Source: Heliocidaris erythrogramma (taxonomy: Eukaryota; Echinodermata; Echinoidea; Camarodonta; Echinometridae). From it: a stretch of 64,000 nucleotides of DNA. The notes beneath the pieces were generated by a model, which saw only the letters and a list, made by a program, of their open reading frames with translations, searched no databases and was not told where the DNA came from. The position numbers were made by a program, and so were the translations under genes. This document shows, piece by piece, positions 49,701 to 61,994 of this stretch (position 1 is its first letter; every line of letters starts with the position of its first letter). The stretch spans positions 59,605,233 through 59,669,232 of the forward strand of contig CM046853.1 of assembly GCA_025617745.1 (NCBI GenBank). The letters run 5' to 3'.

Positions 49701-50180
49701 TAAGCCGTTCTTTCCATGTTGGACCACAAATACCATCACATAAAAGATAATACGAAAGTTGGCAAAATTCAATCGTTTATGAGAAAAACTATCCAAAGCA
49801 TATCATTTACAGAATGGAATAACCTTCCAATTTCTTTTACAACATTCATGCATTATAATATATGATGGGCATGCAGCAGATGGGAGGATGAAATAGCAAA
49901 CAAAGATCTCTAAACCAAGTCTCTCATCTTGGAGGATAAGGTTTCATACCAGAGTGGTTGAAGGGGGATGATTATCTCTACATCCTACAGAGCCTTGGAT
50001 CCTCCAGTCTTGGGTCAATTCAGGAGTCATTTCTGATCCTCTTTCTATCTCTCCGTCAGTCTTTTACTTTCTGTTCTTTTGCTCACAGAAGATAGTCACA
50101 ATTTCATATGTGTGTGGACTTCCTTTGCATTTGACTCCAGTTTAGTGTTATAAGGGTTAAAGTGAATGTTTAGTCTCTGT

Positions 50181-50220
50181 CTGAATGTGGTGGTTACTTG
50201 TTTTTAACCACCACATTCAG
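50181..50220. repeat. Perfect 16-bp hairpin
   Basis: CTGAATGTGGTGGTTA and its exact complement are separated by 8 bases. Confidence 0.7.
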
Positions 50221-51985
50221 AGTTTAAAGGCTTCCTAAGTTTCTCTTTTGAATATTCTTTGTTATACATCATCCTGTTTTCTGCATCTTCATATTCAGGT
50301 TACCGAGAAAAGTTGTCACACATGAAGTCTTGAAAGATATTTGGATCAATTCATTACGCCATTAAACCATCCATGCCCCTCCCCAAGCTGCTATATCATA
50401 ACCCTCATGCATCACATTTTTCTTTGTTTTCTCTTACTCAGTTCTATTTAAGGTTTTGGGAAATGATCTAATTATATTGCTTGGGAATTAACACATAAGA
50501 ATATGAATCATAGCCAAAATCTTTTGTACAAAAAAACATGTTAAGCTTCATTTTTCATTTAACAAGTTTTGTAAAAAAGGAAGAAGAAAAAAGTTTTAAA
50601 AGATACCCCCTCTCAGGAGAACTAATGGAATAACCTCAACCTCGTCAGAGTTTTCTTTCATCATACATCACATGGGTGTGGTCTAGAAACCTTATTATAT
50701 GGACATAGGGGACATATTCACCGGATTAATTCAAAATGTCTTCAACGAAACTCACTGATCACAAAGGATTACTTGGCACAGATTTCAAGTTTGATACGAT
50801 TGCACAAACTCATAAATCATTATTCTATCAATAAAGAAATGAAGGATGAAATGTAATTTGACTGAATACTTAGAAGAGTATACAAACCCACGCATCCTCA
50901 ACTAATTTTCTTATTTCCATCAGATCTGAAAGTATCACATTAATTTTTAGCTGGTCATGTTTACAGAATTTATCATTTTATCACAATAAACCAATGACTT
51001 TTTTTATAATTTGACCTTGAAATATCATTTGTGATACATTGGGTCAATAAAGATTTGACTGGTCTAATAAGCATGCATCTGCTTATATCATTCATATTCA
51101 ACAAATGCCTTGGACAATTTCACAACAATCATTTGTAATAATCAAAGTTTGTTACAACTGCTATAATATTTTTTCTTTTGCTAATAATATCCAGTTTAAA
51201 AGTTCACCAACTGAATATGCTCAACGAACCTTCTGAGTTAAATATGCCCATTGATTACACATACATAATAATCAGTTTTTCACATTAAAAAAAAGAAGAA
51301 GAAAAAAAGAATACAAAGAATTAACTCAAAGGAAATTAAATTCCTTATCATATCACTAGGCTACTGCACCTCATGATTGGATGCTTATCCTTAGAAGTTT
51401 GCAATCATGTTACAGGAAATGCTAAAATAGATACTGATTACTTCCTATAACTATTTATCACCAGGGGGAAAGGAGCTAAATGACAAAAAAGATTAATGAT
51501 TTTGAGGAAAACTGATGCAAGCACACCTTCTGACGTAGACTCACACTTCCACTTCCACCTACGTAGTGCTACCATTTCCTCTGGATTAAAAAAAAAGAAG
51601 AAAAAAGAAAAAATTCCAGAATGGTGAATCCATTAGTAGACAAGCCCACCAGCGCAGAACTGTCATAAACACCTACACTCTAATTGAAGACAAGGAAACT
51701 CATAAGAAATTCTAAAATTAATAAAAATTTTGCTTTAATACCAGATTTGCCTCATTACCTGGGCAGGGGAGCGTATTCATGCTGTGGTGTTAGCATTCAG
51801 AATAAAAATGAGAGTGGCTGCTTGCACTTCTGTATTTATAGAGAGCTGAAGACAATACCAGATGAGAAATAGGAAGGTATCAATTTGTTCCGGATCATTA
51901 TCATCATTAGATCATCATTATCATTATTAGATCACTCTTCATTTTGAAAGATTGGGTCAAAAGTTATCTAAATTACTGATGAGTC
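50221..51985. other. Intergenic, no gene seen
   Basis: AT-rich with several A/G-rich stretches (51285, 51590). Confidence 0.4.
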
Positions 51986-51988
51986 TAA

Positions 51989-52164
51989 TGGGGTGTTGCA
52001 AGAAAGTTGCAATCAATTGCAAATTGTAAAGCAAAGTAGAACAACCATTCTGAATGGTTCAGGGTCTGCCCATTCAAGAAGATGCGCTTGCAACAATGAT
52101 TTTGATTGGTCAGTACCGATCAGTTGCAACTTGCAATTAATCGCAACTTTCTTGCAACACCCCA
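51989..52164. mobile_element. 176-bp hairpin MITE
   Basis: TGGGGTGTTGCAAGAAAGTT at the left is matched by AACTTTCTTGCAACACCCCA at the right. The inner arms repeat TTGCAA motifs. Confidence 0.7.
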
Positions 52165-53169
52165 TAAGTTACTTAAGAAGCCCCTGTAAAATAGAAATAA
52201 AATTCCAATCCATTTTTAAATGAATTTTATCATTAAGAAATGTATTTTTTATAGAGGGACATCTTGTTTGAAGTTCTTTAGGAAAAAAAATCAAATCTTT
52301 TAAATTTGTATTTATAATAAATATACAGTTAAAAAGAAAAGTCCACAACTGCTCATATAAAGCTAAATGAAAAGAAAAAAAAATGATTTCTATACAATCA
52401 ATATTTTAAAAAAATTGAAGAGTTTTAGCTACATAATGTATTGTCATTTTGATGACACACAGTGTCCTTGTTAATGAGGTGACATGGCAATGGAAATATT
52501 ACTGTCCTGTACATCAGGTTGTACCCCCAAAACTGTTCTTTTTTCAATGTTTTATCCCTTCCCTCTCACCCTCGTACCAAGGGAGTATATCCTGGTTTAT
52601 ACAATGATTGTTACCGTGCCAACAGAATGACAACGCATATTGTTTAATTCATTTCCGAGAACGATACTTCATGATGCGCACTTGGCGATGGAAAGTTAGT
52701 GATGCGGTATGGAGGGGTGTCTAACTTAGAACCTTGATAGGAGGCTGGACCTGTTGATGTCAGTTCAGTTTAGATAAAAAAATTATGTAAAAGATGTGAG
52801 AATTAGTCATTCTGGCTACATGAGGATATTGTGAATTAAAATTTATTCCCCTAAATGTTCTTCAAAATGAAACCAGTCTTTAAAACTGACGGTACAAATA
52901 TTAAAAATAAAAATCTATATGTACAATTGAAAACATGAGGATATACATAAGAAATAAAAATGACACTATGAATGTTGTACATATACTTCACAACAGCATC
53001 ATATCTTTCAAACTGGAAGAATTCAAGGGAACACAATCTTGCGATTACCGGTAGGTAGCTAAAACAAAGTCAACAGGGCTGTGTATATTTGCAATGTCAT
53101 ATCATTTTGCTGTCCACATGGTGTCAAATATCTCTGCTTGGTAAAAAAAAACAAAAACTAGATGAATAT
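52165..53169. other. Intergenic, no gene seen
   Basis: No supported gene. Confidence 0.4.
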
Positions 53170-53170
53170 T

Positions 53171-54671
53171 CGACCGCGCGCGGTCGGAATTTATGCCTCC
53201 GCCATCACCAGATTGGAAATGTATGGCATACATGTACACTCTAAAAAGGATTGGTCCAACAAAATGACAAATCTTTTCACTTAAAATGCACAGGAGACAG
53301 AAAAATTCATTTCATTTCATTTTCATATAAAACTAGAAATATTTGATAACAAGGCTAAAAACCAGCAATTTCATGTAATTTTATGTAAATTGACCTCTGT
53401 GACCTCTGACCTTTGACCTACTTAACCCAAAATCTAATCAGTTCATCTTTCTATGGGTATGCATACTGGTACCAAGTTTGAAGTTCTCACCTCAGATAGT
53501 TCTTGAGATATCGCGGTAACGGTGGTAAAAACCACTAATTCCATGTAATTTCATGTAAATTGACCTCTGTGACCTTTGAACTTTGACCTACCTACCCCAA
53601 AATCTAATCACTTCCTCTTTCTATGGGGATACATACTAGTACCAAGTTTGAAGTTCTTACCTCAAACAGTTCTTGAGATACCGTGGTAACGGTGCTAAAA
53701 ACCAAATAATGTTTATGTAATTTCATGTAAATTGACCTCTGTGACCTCTGACCTTTGACCTACTTACCCCAAAATCTAATCAGTTCATCTTTCTATGGGG
53801 ATACATACTGGTACCAAGTTTGAAGTTCTCACCTCAGATAGTTCTTGAGATATCGTGGTAACGGTGCTAAAAACCAAGAATTCTTATGTAATTTCATGTA
53901 AATTGACCTCTGTGACCTCTGACCTTTGACCTACTTAACCCAAAATCTAATCAGTTCATCTTTCTATGGGTATGCATACTGGTACCAAGTTTGAAGTTCT
54001 CACCTCAGATAGTTCTTGAGATATCGCGGTAACGGTGGTAAAAACCACTAATTCCATGTAATTTCATGTAAATTGACCTCTGTGACCTTTGAACTTTGAC
54101 CTACCTACCCCAAAATCTAATCACTTCCTCTTTCTATGGGGATACATACTAGTACCAAGTTTGAAGTTCTTACCTCAAACAGTTCTTGAGATACCGTGGT
54201 AACGGTGCTAAAAACCAAGAATTTTTATGTAATTTCAGGTAAATTGACCTCTGTGACCTCTGACCTTTGACCTACTTACCCCAAAATCTAATCAGTTCAT
54301 CTTTCTATGGGGATACATACTGGTACCAAGTTTGAAGTTCTCACCTCAGATAGTTCTTGAGATATCGTGGTAACGGTGCTAAAAACCAAGAATTCTTATG
54401 TAATTTCATGTAAATTGACCTCTGTGACCTCTGACCTTTGACCTACTTACCCCAAAATCTAATCAGTTCATCTTCGTATGGGGATACATACTAGTACCAA
54501 GTTTGAGGTTCCTACCTCAAATGATTCTTCAGATATCGCGGTAACGAGAAGTGGGACGGACGGACGCACGGACGGACGCACGGACGCACGGACGGACGCA
54601 CGGACGGACGGACGGACAACCCGAAAACATAATGCCTCCGGCACCCACCTTCGGTGGGCGGAGGCATAAAA
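53171..54671. mobile_element. Tandem-repeat-bearing non-autonomous transposon with ACGG microsatellite
   Basis: Starts with a perfect 16-base palindrome (CGACCGCGCGCGGTCG at 53171-53186), then TTATGCCTCCGCC, which is inverted at the right end (GGCGGAGGCATAA). Inside are seven monomers of about 171 bp carrying GACCTCTGTGACCT and ATCTAATCA. An (ACGG)n tract follows at 54556-54616, then a terminal hairpin at 54632-54667. The layout (core repeats, ACGG-type microsatellite, hairpin end) recalls pearl/Helentron-like elements of marine invertebrates; I infer this from layout only. Confidence 0.75.
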
Positions 54672-55059
54672 AAACTGTAGTACAGGATTACCCAACCAAA
54701 GGGAAAATGCATCAAATTGGTTTTGAACCAGGGACCTGCTAGTTACAAAACCAGTTTGTCTATTCCTAATGAACTCATATTTTGAACATATTAAACCTTC
54801 AACAGCCCCATTAAAATTAAACTAAAAAACATTCAAAGTGTAGTTTGTGGATATAATCAAACAATCAGCAAAAAAAATTATGATTATTCATGTCATGTTA
54901 TCAACTACCTGGCTTTAATTTGACTCCGTCTTTCAAAAAAGCCTGTGTTTCATGTTGAACTAACATTAAGGTTGTGATGGAGGTTGAGCAAGCTAGGAGT
55001 CTTTTAAACCTTGATGACATCTGCTTGTTGGATACCAGCAAATAAAGTTACACAATATG

Positions 55060-55250
55060 GAAAAAATGGGGGGTACTTGTTTTTCCGAAGGTTCATTTTT
55101 CCGAAGGTTCATAATTCCAAAGGTTCGTAATTCCGAAACCCAAATTTCCCATAGCAGGGGGTTCATAATTCTGAACATTTGATGCATTACTCTGAAGGTT
55201 CGTAATTCCGAAAAATGAAATAGGGTTCGTAATTCTGAAAAATAGTCAAA
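55060..55250. repeat. GGTTCATAATTCCGAAA-type repeat, copy 2
   Basis: Same motif series as 1601-1935, including the poly-G and TTGATGCATTACTC-like segments. Confidence 0.6.
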
Positions 55251-55384
55251 AGAATGTACATGTAATTCCAGATACCATGTCTTGATGTCAGTATTTAAGG
55301 ATCTAAAATCCTACAACATTTCTATGAAACATACTCCAGCGATCGCTCAGCTGTCAAGTTCCTACACTAGCCAAATTCCTACCT

Positions 55385-56042
55385 TTAAAGTGACAGTAAA
55401 CTGAAGCTCCGAAATAGCGCCATCTTTCAACAGGATTTGATAAGTGTCTGTATCTCTCATTTTCCGATCATGCCCCATTCTAGTTTGCAAAAGCTTAGAG
55501 AGTATATGTACCTGCACTATTCCTGCGACTAAAAACCGGGTACCCGGGTCCCGCCCGAGAGCATCGGGTCCCGGGTCAAAATATTACATGCCCGTTTCCC
55601 GAAAATAAGTATTTAATGATTACTCATGTATGTAACATGACAAGGGGGTAGATAACGTCGACCAGCCATTCAATATCTACATGTAAATATCCATGTAGCG
55701 CCCCACTGCAGTGATGTTTTTCCCAGTGTTAATATCTTCTTAAGGGTAAATATAAGCTTTTAATTTGTGTTATATGATTTTCGGGTAACCGGGAACCCGC
55801 CCGAAAAATTGTCGGGTTCCCGAATTGAAAAAATACCCGAAAATCCCACCCCTAACCTGCACACAATTTTTCACAATGCCAAGTCAAAGTAATAGTATGA
55901 TACATAAAATTTGCCTATTACCTAAACAAGCTGTTTGTCAAAATGCAAAATGAAATGCAATTAATTTTCAAATTATAACTTTAATTCAACAATCACTGGA
56001 AGATTGCGCTGTTCAAGTTCTGCCAGTTTAATGCCACTTTAA
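55385..56042. mobile_element. TTAA-flanked MITE, copy 2, interrupted
   Basis: TTAA at 55385 and 56039. Its ends match the copy at 13451 in reverse orientation (AGTGACAGTAAACTG at the left, CCAGTTTAATGCCACT at the right). The middle is interrupted by the element at 55518-55854. Confidence 0.7.
55510..55862. mobile_element. hAT-like MITE with 8-bp target duplication
   Basis: ACCTGCAC at 55510-55517 is repeated exactly at 55855-55862. The 337-bp element between them starts TATTCCTGCGAC and ends GTCGCAGG-unlike CCCACCCCTA, so its inverted ends are weak. The interior is rich in CGGGTACCCGGG-type motifs. An 8-bp duplication is the hAT hallmark. Confidence 0.7.
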
Positions 56043-56044
56043 GC

Positions 56045-57350
56045 TTTAAACCTAATCCTAACTCTAAGCCCCAAATATACCTAAAATTGCAACCCTTATC
56101 CTATATCGTTAACAAAATAAAACCCAGTGTAATTGTCACTGGGGCAAAGGTCAGGTCATCCCTACAACATCCAATTAGTCCTATGGACAATTTGTCCTGT
56201 CCTATCAGTCCAATAAAAAATCTCACCCTAAACCTTTTTGAGATTAAATGCTTTAAAGACCTCCTGGTGACAAAATCCAGTAAAAAAAAATTAAAAGCAG
56301 TGATCTACATTGTAAGTTAGATGCTGACTTTTCTAACTTGAGCATATACCAACTTCTTAAAAATGCAATCATTCAAATATACAATTAGGGACCCAGTGGA
56401 AGAAGAGTTGTATTTTGTTGGTACAGCTGAAATAGACTCTCCGATGTACAAGTTAAAATTAATTAGAATAATGTCATATCAATGGATGATGCACTCGGGT
56501 TAATAATAAAAACATCTCCTTTTGTTCTAAAAATAGTTACAGTCACAAATTTGGATTCAGTGCTAAAGTATGAAAAATATGTAAATGTAAAAAAAGTAAT
56601 ATTTTTGTTGTCTCATACCCTTTCTATCAAATCCAGAGAAAGGGGTATGCACAATTTTATCTCACTGATATCTATCACTGATATTCTTACCATTCTGTAT
56701 AAAGGCATATATACCAATACATCCCCATCGTTCCTTCCCTAATTCATAATAAGACAGATTGCACTTGTTTGGCTTTTATGCATAAAAAATGACTTTCACA
56801 TCCACATATCAATCATATATGGAAAAAAAAATACTTCCGCCTTAGTATCATCACCCCAAACTGACAACTACATATCATCTTTGCCTCAGCATTTGTAAAA
56901 ATATTCCTTTACTTGGCTTTTTGTATCAATAATTAAGCAGACGTTTGACCTGTTAACCTCATAAAAGATGGATGATTTAATTTTCACACTTTTTTTTTAC
57001 ATCAGACAGATCGAAATGACATCATAGGCTTAGGTGAGCTACATGGTGCTATGTGAGTGAATCAACGGAAACTTGAACTCTCTTGACCTTCATGCAACAT
57101 TGATGTGAAACCTCCTTGTATATATTCCTTCAGCATATTCTTAACCATCATGTACTCTTGATTTTTTAAAGAACAGGTTAAGCAGGGTTTGCATTATTTC
57201 ATGAAAACAAAATTCCCTGATTTTGCCCTCATGGAATTTGAAAATTCCAGGATCATTTAAAGAGGCATTTTACACACTAAGAAGTTACCATAGCCAATCA
57301 CCCAGTGGATACAAAACATACGGTACTGAGTACCGTCTTTTGAGGCCAAT
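56045..57350. other. Intergenic, no gene seen
   Basis: Only short AT-rich frames. Confidence 0.4.
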
Positions 57351-57486
57351 TACTCTCTTAATTTCTAAGACTTAAAACAGTGACAAAACAAGTCATAAGG
57401 ACTTGCTTTGTCACTGGTTTAAAACTCTCTTGGACTTAAATATAAATCCTTTGGACTTAAAATAAGTCTTAGAAATTAAGAGAGTA
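57351..57486. mobile_element. 136-bp nested hairpin element
   Basis: TACTCTCTTAATTTCTAAGA at the left is exactly complementary to the right end, with about 24 bases of pairing. A second hairpin (GTGACAAA...TTTGTCAC) lies inside near 57380-57415. Confidence 0.7.
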
Positions 57487-59651
57487 AACTCTCTGAATTC
57501 TAACCTGGTTTGAGTGATTTTTTTCAGTTCCCTGAGTTTTCCCCCCGACTGAAAAAGAGGGAACTAATTTCCCAGGCTTTCCCTGATTTCTGTGATAGAT
57601 GCATGGGAACACAAATAATGATGAGTCAAAACATAGTGATATAACATGATACACAATCAGAAATAGAAAGATACCATGGAAATTTGAGACATATTACAAG
57701 TAACGATAAAGATAGAGTTATAAAAAAAATCTCCTCAGCATAATCTGAGTTGATGTGCATGAAACTATTTTGACATTTTCATGTTCGCTGGATAATATTT
57801 TGTGGTAAGGTCTCACCAGGGGTAGTGTAAGCTATCCTACACTATCACAGAAGGGGTCTCCATTTACGGAATACCTGTCTTCAAATGACCTCATTATAAA
57901 CCCAAAATTAGTGCTTGGTCGGTATCAAAAAGTCTTCCACTTGGTATCCACACATCATAAGTCCTATCCTTTGTTTTGTTTTCCTCATTTTTCAAATACC
58001 TGGTATGTGACTTCATATTTGCATTTTTGTTTTGTTAAATAGAGCCAAAATAAGTTTGAGGAATTGCATTGGTTTCTACATAAACACACATATCAAACCA
58101 CAAACACATATCTAATGTCAGATATAGAACTTGTGTTTATTTTGATCAATGTGGACATTTCATAGAAATGGGATTGTTTTAATTTGTTCCTCGAGTTCCC
58201 AACAAAAGCTTTGCTTTTCAGTTATCCACACTCCTTCTCTTTTTGAAAAAATTGACCATAGTCATTGATATGTGAAACAAATTGTACACTTTTAAACAGG
58301 GAATAAACTTGAAATGCAAATTCAAACTGTCAATTTAACTGTAATTGGCATCCACAAAGTCATTTCCGAAATTGTTCGTTGGAATAACCATTTTACCATC
58401 TTCATCTGGTATCCTACATCCCCTGCTTGTATCATCACATTAATGTCTACGATAGTCTAAATAAGCTTATTTTCAAGCCCATTGAATGAGAAATAAGCCT
58501 TAAGTGAAAATATTTCTTTTCAAATAGAAAAAAAAGCTATTCAAAAGTGAGTACAGTGATGGGTGAAACAAGAAAAAAGTAAACATTTTAAAAGATCATT
58601 GCACTTGCACATAATGCTCTACTTCTAAACCCCCCAAAATGCATTCCTCCTATATCAACTGAGATCAACATCTCTATGTAATAACATTTTTAAAAGAATA
58701 AGTGTGTAAACATCTATTGTGCTTATATTCCTTTTCCATTCCAAAATAGGAAGTAAGAAAAAAGCTTTTGAAAATGAAGGGGGTTGACCTTCCTTACTTC
58801 TGTTGTGATTTGTGGAAAAATTTTACTCAGAAATATTTTGCCCTTGGGATATAATTTCTCAATAAATAGTTATTTGATAGGTCATGCTTGCTTTGTTCCT
58901 TTACAAATATTATTTTCTAAGGTTTCAGGAACAGAAAGAAAAGAAAAAAAGATTCTCAATGTCTTTTGAGAGTTTGGAAGAACAATTCAGAATGTGCCTG
59001 GAATGACTAATCATTTGTTTATGAATGAAATATTCAAAACAATACAGGTTTAAAGGTAGCACACAGTGTTATTAGTAAACGTTGAAAGGGTTCAAGATTA
59101 GATTTCCACACTTTTCTCATTTTTGACACACTTATAAGATTAGAACATAACTCCTGAAAATTCGCTTTGGAATGCCACCATTTTCTTTAGAAATTACATG
59201 TTTAGTGTTGATTCTTAGGATTTATCTGTCATCAACAAAGAGGCTATTATGTATATACACAACAAGGAAAACACATTTTCACTATGACCTTGACCATCAC
59301 TACTAACTATCTTTAAAGATTGTTGTGAAAATAGGATCCATACAGTTTGTACTTGTATATCATTATTCATTTTTCTCCTTCCTTTTTTCATTTGCTCTGA
59401 GGTTAGCAAATGTTTGTTATAATGACAAAAGGATGTACTTTGATCTGGTATGTCAAGAAAGTGACTGCAAAATACCAATGCAAACCATGTTCACGGTGAC
59501 GTTATGTTCTGAACGTCAGAAATTCTGTTCTTAGAAGGTGTGTCTTACATATGAAAACATAGTTATTTGTTGAAGTGAAAATAGACATATAGGTAAATAT
59601 TAAAGTCAGGAAGTCAAACAAAGAGGAAGGAGAATGTACATGACTCAATTT
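57487..59651. other. Intergenic, no gene seen
   Basis: No supported gene. Confidence 0.4.
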
Positions 59652-59860
59652 TTAACCCGTTGACTACTGAATTCTCTTATTCCCATAGGCTCAATACAGG
59701 GGAGCGTTTCATCAAGCGTTTTGTCAGTGATTTTTACCAACAACTGTTATAAGCTACTGAAATCCTTGCATCTGATTGGCTGAGAGCAAATTTGACAGTA
59801 AAAATCACTGACAAAACGCTTGATGAAACGCTCCCCTGGTTCCCGTAGGCAACGGGTTAA
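59652..59860. mobile_element. TTAA mini-element, copy ii, interrupted by a hairpin MITE
   Basis: TTAACCCGTTGACTACTG at the left and CCCGTAGGCAACGGGTTAA at the right match copy i. The element at 59699-59836 interrupts it after CAATACA. Confidence 0.6.
59699..59836. mobile_element. 138-bp MITE with 39-nt perfect inverted ends
   Basis: Bases 59699-59737 (starting GGGGAGCGTTTCATCAAGCG) are exactly complementary to the right end, which finishes CGCTCCCC at 59836. About 60 bases of loop remain. Perfect arms suggest a young insertion. Confidence 0.75.
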
Positions 59861-60470
59861 GCAGCTATGTTACGTATGATGACTGATGACTTATCATACA
59901 TTATAGATCAGACTCAAGGTGATATCTAGCAATACTCTAAAATCTGTACATATCCTGAACAAATTTTACCTTAAACATAGATGTAATTGTAATTTTCTCT
60001 CCCCCCTTTTTTTTTCTTTTTCTTTCTCTCTCCTCTTTCTGGAGAAGTATTGACCCACATGCACTTATGAGGTATGTCTGCCCAATGAATACCACCCAAA
60101 TCCTAAAACACACTATTATTCTCATCAATTCAACAATCATAACTGTTTACATTGTGAAATGATATCCTTTTGAATGACTCATGCTGAATGAGGTATGATA
60201 TAGATAAGGTCATTAAACTGCAATGTTGTTTATGTTACAGAAAGATAACTAAAGTGGGTAGAAGAAAACAAACTTACCCACAATCTAAAATGTTAAGATC
60301 AAGCTCAAATCAAATATGGAAAATTGCATAATTTTCACTCTATCATGTAAAAGATTTTCCTAATGCCCAGAAACCATGAATGCCAAAAACAGGCAATATT
60401 TGTCCCACAAATCAGCTACAATAAACATTAATGTGCATGTATATACAAAAAGAAAACATTTACACAGAAG
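59861..60470. other. Intergenic, no gene seen
   Basis: No supported gene. Confidence 0.4.
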
Positions 60471-60733
60471 TACCCTTATAAAAAAATACCATGGTAATAC
60501 TACGTATTTCATGGTATTACCGCCATAATACCACGAAAAACATGGTAAATCCGTGGTACACATCGTATTGCCACAGTATTACTACAAAAAACATTGTATA
60601 TTCATGGTACATTCATAGTATTTTCATCTTCACAATGGGTAACGCGGTAAATTCATGGTACTTTCACAGTAATACCGTCCCAATTTACCGCGGTATTACC
60701 ATGGTATTACCATGGTACTTTTTTGTAAGGGTA
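60471..60733. mobile_element. 263-bp MITE rich in ATGGTA
   Basis: TACCCTTATAAAAAAATACC at the left and its near-complement ending AAGGGTA at the right. The interior has many ATGGTA/TACCAT and GGTATTACC motifs in both orientations. Confidence 0.65.
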
Positions 60734-61990
60734 GGCCTCTGGAGCTTTTTCAAATCACAAATACAATACTCACCCTGACAGTAATATTTGGATCATATAA
60801 GGCCTCACAATTACCTTTAAGAATAAGGGTGAGAGTGACGCATGCTTTATGCAACATGTTTCCTATGTTCTCAGCCCCATGTCCCGCCTTTCCTTGTTAA
60901 CATAAAATGTTAGATCTAGTGATAAAAATAGGACTTTTACAACATTTTCATAACTTTGGAAAAAGTGATAAAAATCTTTACAAAGACTCACCTGGAGAGG
61001 GTAGGGCAAGTTGAAGGAGTTGAGAACCACGCACATGAAAGAGAAAAGAAAAATATACATCGTCAAAAAATATAGTTACAATTATTCTCCAAAGCAAGAA
61101 AGCAAAAGAAACTTCAATAAATGACAAAATGAATTATCGGTGTGTTATTTATGCTTATTCATTCATTTCCACCAGCAAGACACACTTACAGAATGTAATT
61201 TACCAAGTATGATTCTGATACATTTCAAAGGACTACAAAATATTTTGTTTTTGTTTTGAATACTCCTAAAAGAATAGGCTTGAATGCAGGGGCTCAGGGG
61301 TACAATGGCAGTCAGAATATTCATAAAGAATGAATAAAATACACTAAGTCATTACATAGATTCATATTGATAAACAAAAACTTGATTACTGCAACAATAA
61401 TACAAAAATAAGGGTTCTGGCATTTTTTTCTTTTCCTATGTTTCACAAATGCACTAAATATGAAATCACACGATGCAATCAAATGAGACAATACAATCTG
61501 CGAGTTCATATATATTTGCCATACCTACAGACATAAATGATACGCTGACAAATCAGAAATGCTATTTTAATCCTCATTTCATGACTTCTACGATTATTAA
61601 CAATGACACTGATCTATGTCCTCAAGGGGCAAAGAGACTGACACCTTTTTTAACGGTCAAGGAAAGAATGTTCTAATTCAGACTGTACTTTTTGGCAAAT
61701 TGTCAGGGAAATTTGACCGAAAGTAAACTAAAATAAAGAGTTTAGCCATGACAAAGCAAAAGAAAATGGTTCTTTCATTTCAAGTAATTGGTCAGGAATG
61801 CTAGAGTTATCATAAAACTTGAAAGAAAAACAGGAATTTATTAATGATATGGCATGCCAAATACGCAGACAACTTCGCGCCCAGATTAAATATCGGAAAT
61901 CACCGTCTTCAGAACTATGAAAAGTGACATATTTTTAACCTCAATTTATGAGGCAAAAAATTGAAAAATGAAGCTCATTTCACCATCACA
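60734..61990. other. Intergenic, no gene seen
   Basis: No supported gene. Confidence 0.4.
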
Positions 61991-61994
61991 TCCC

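Noticed and set aside
54468..54742. Frames with Ser-Val-Arg-Pro or Arg-Thr-Asp-Gly repeats on both strands
   Set aside because: Products of the ACGG microsatellite at the end of the transposon.
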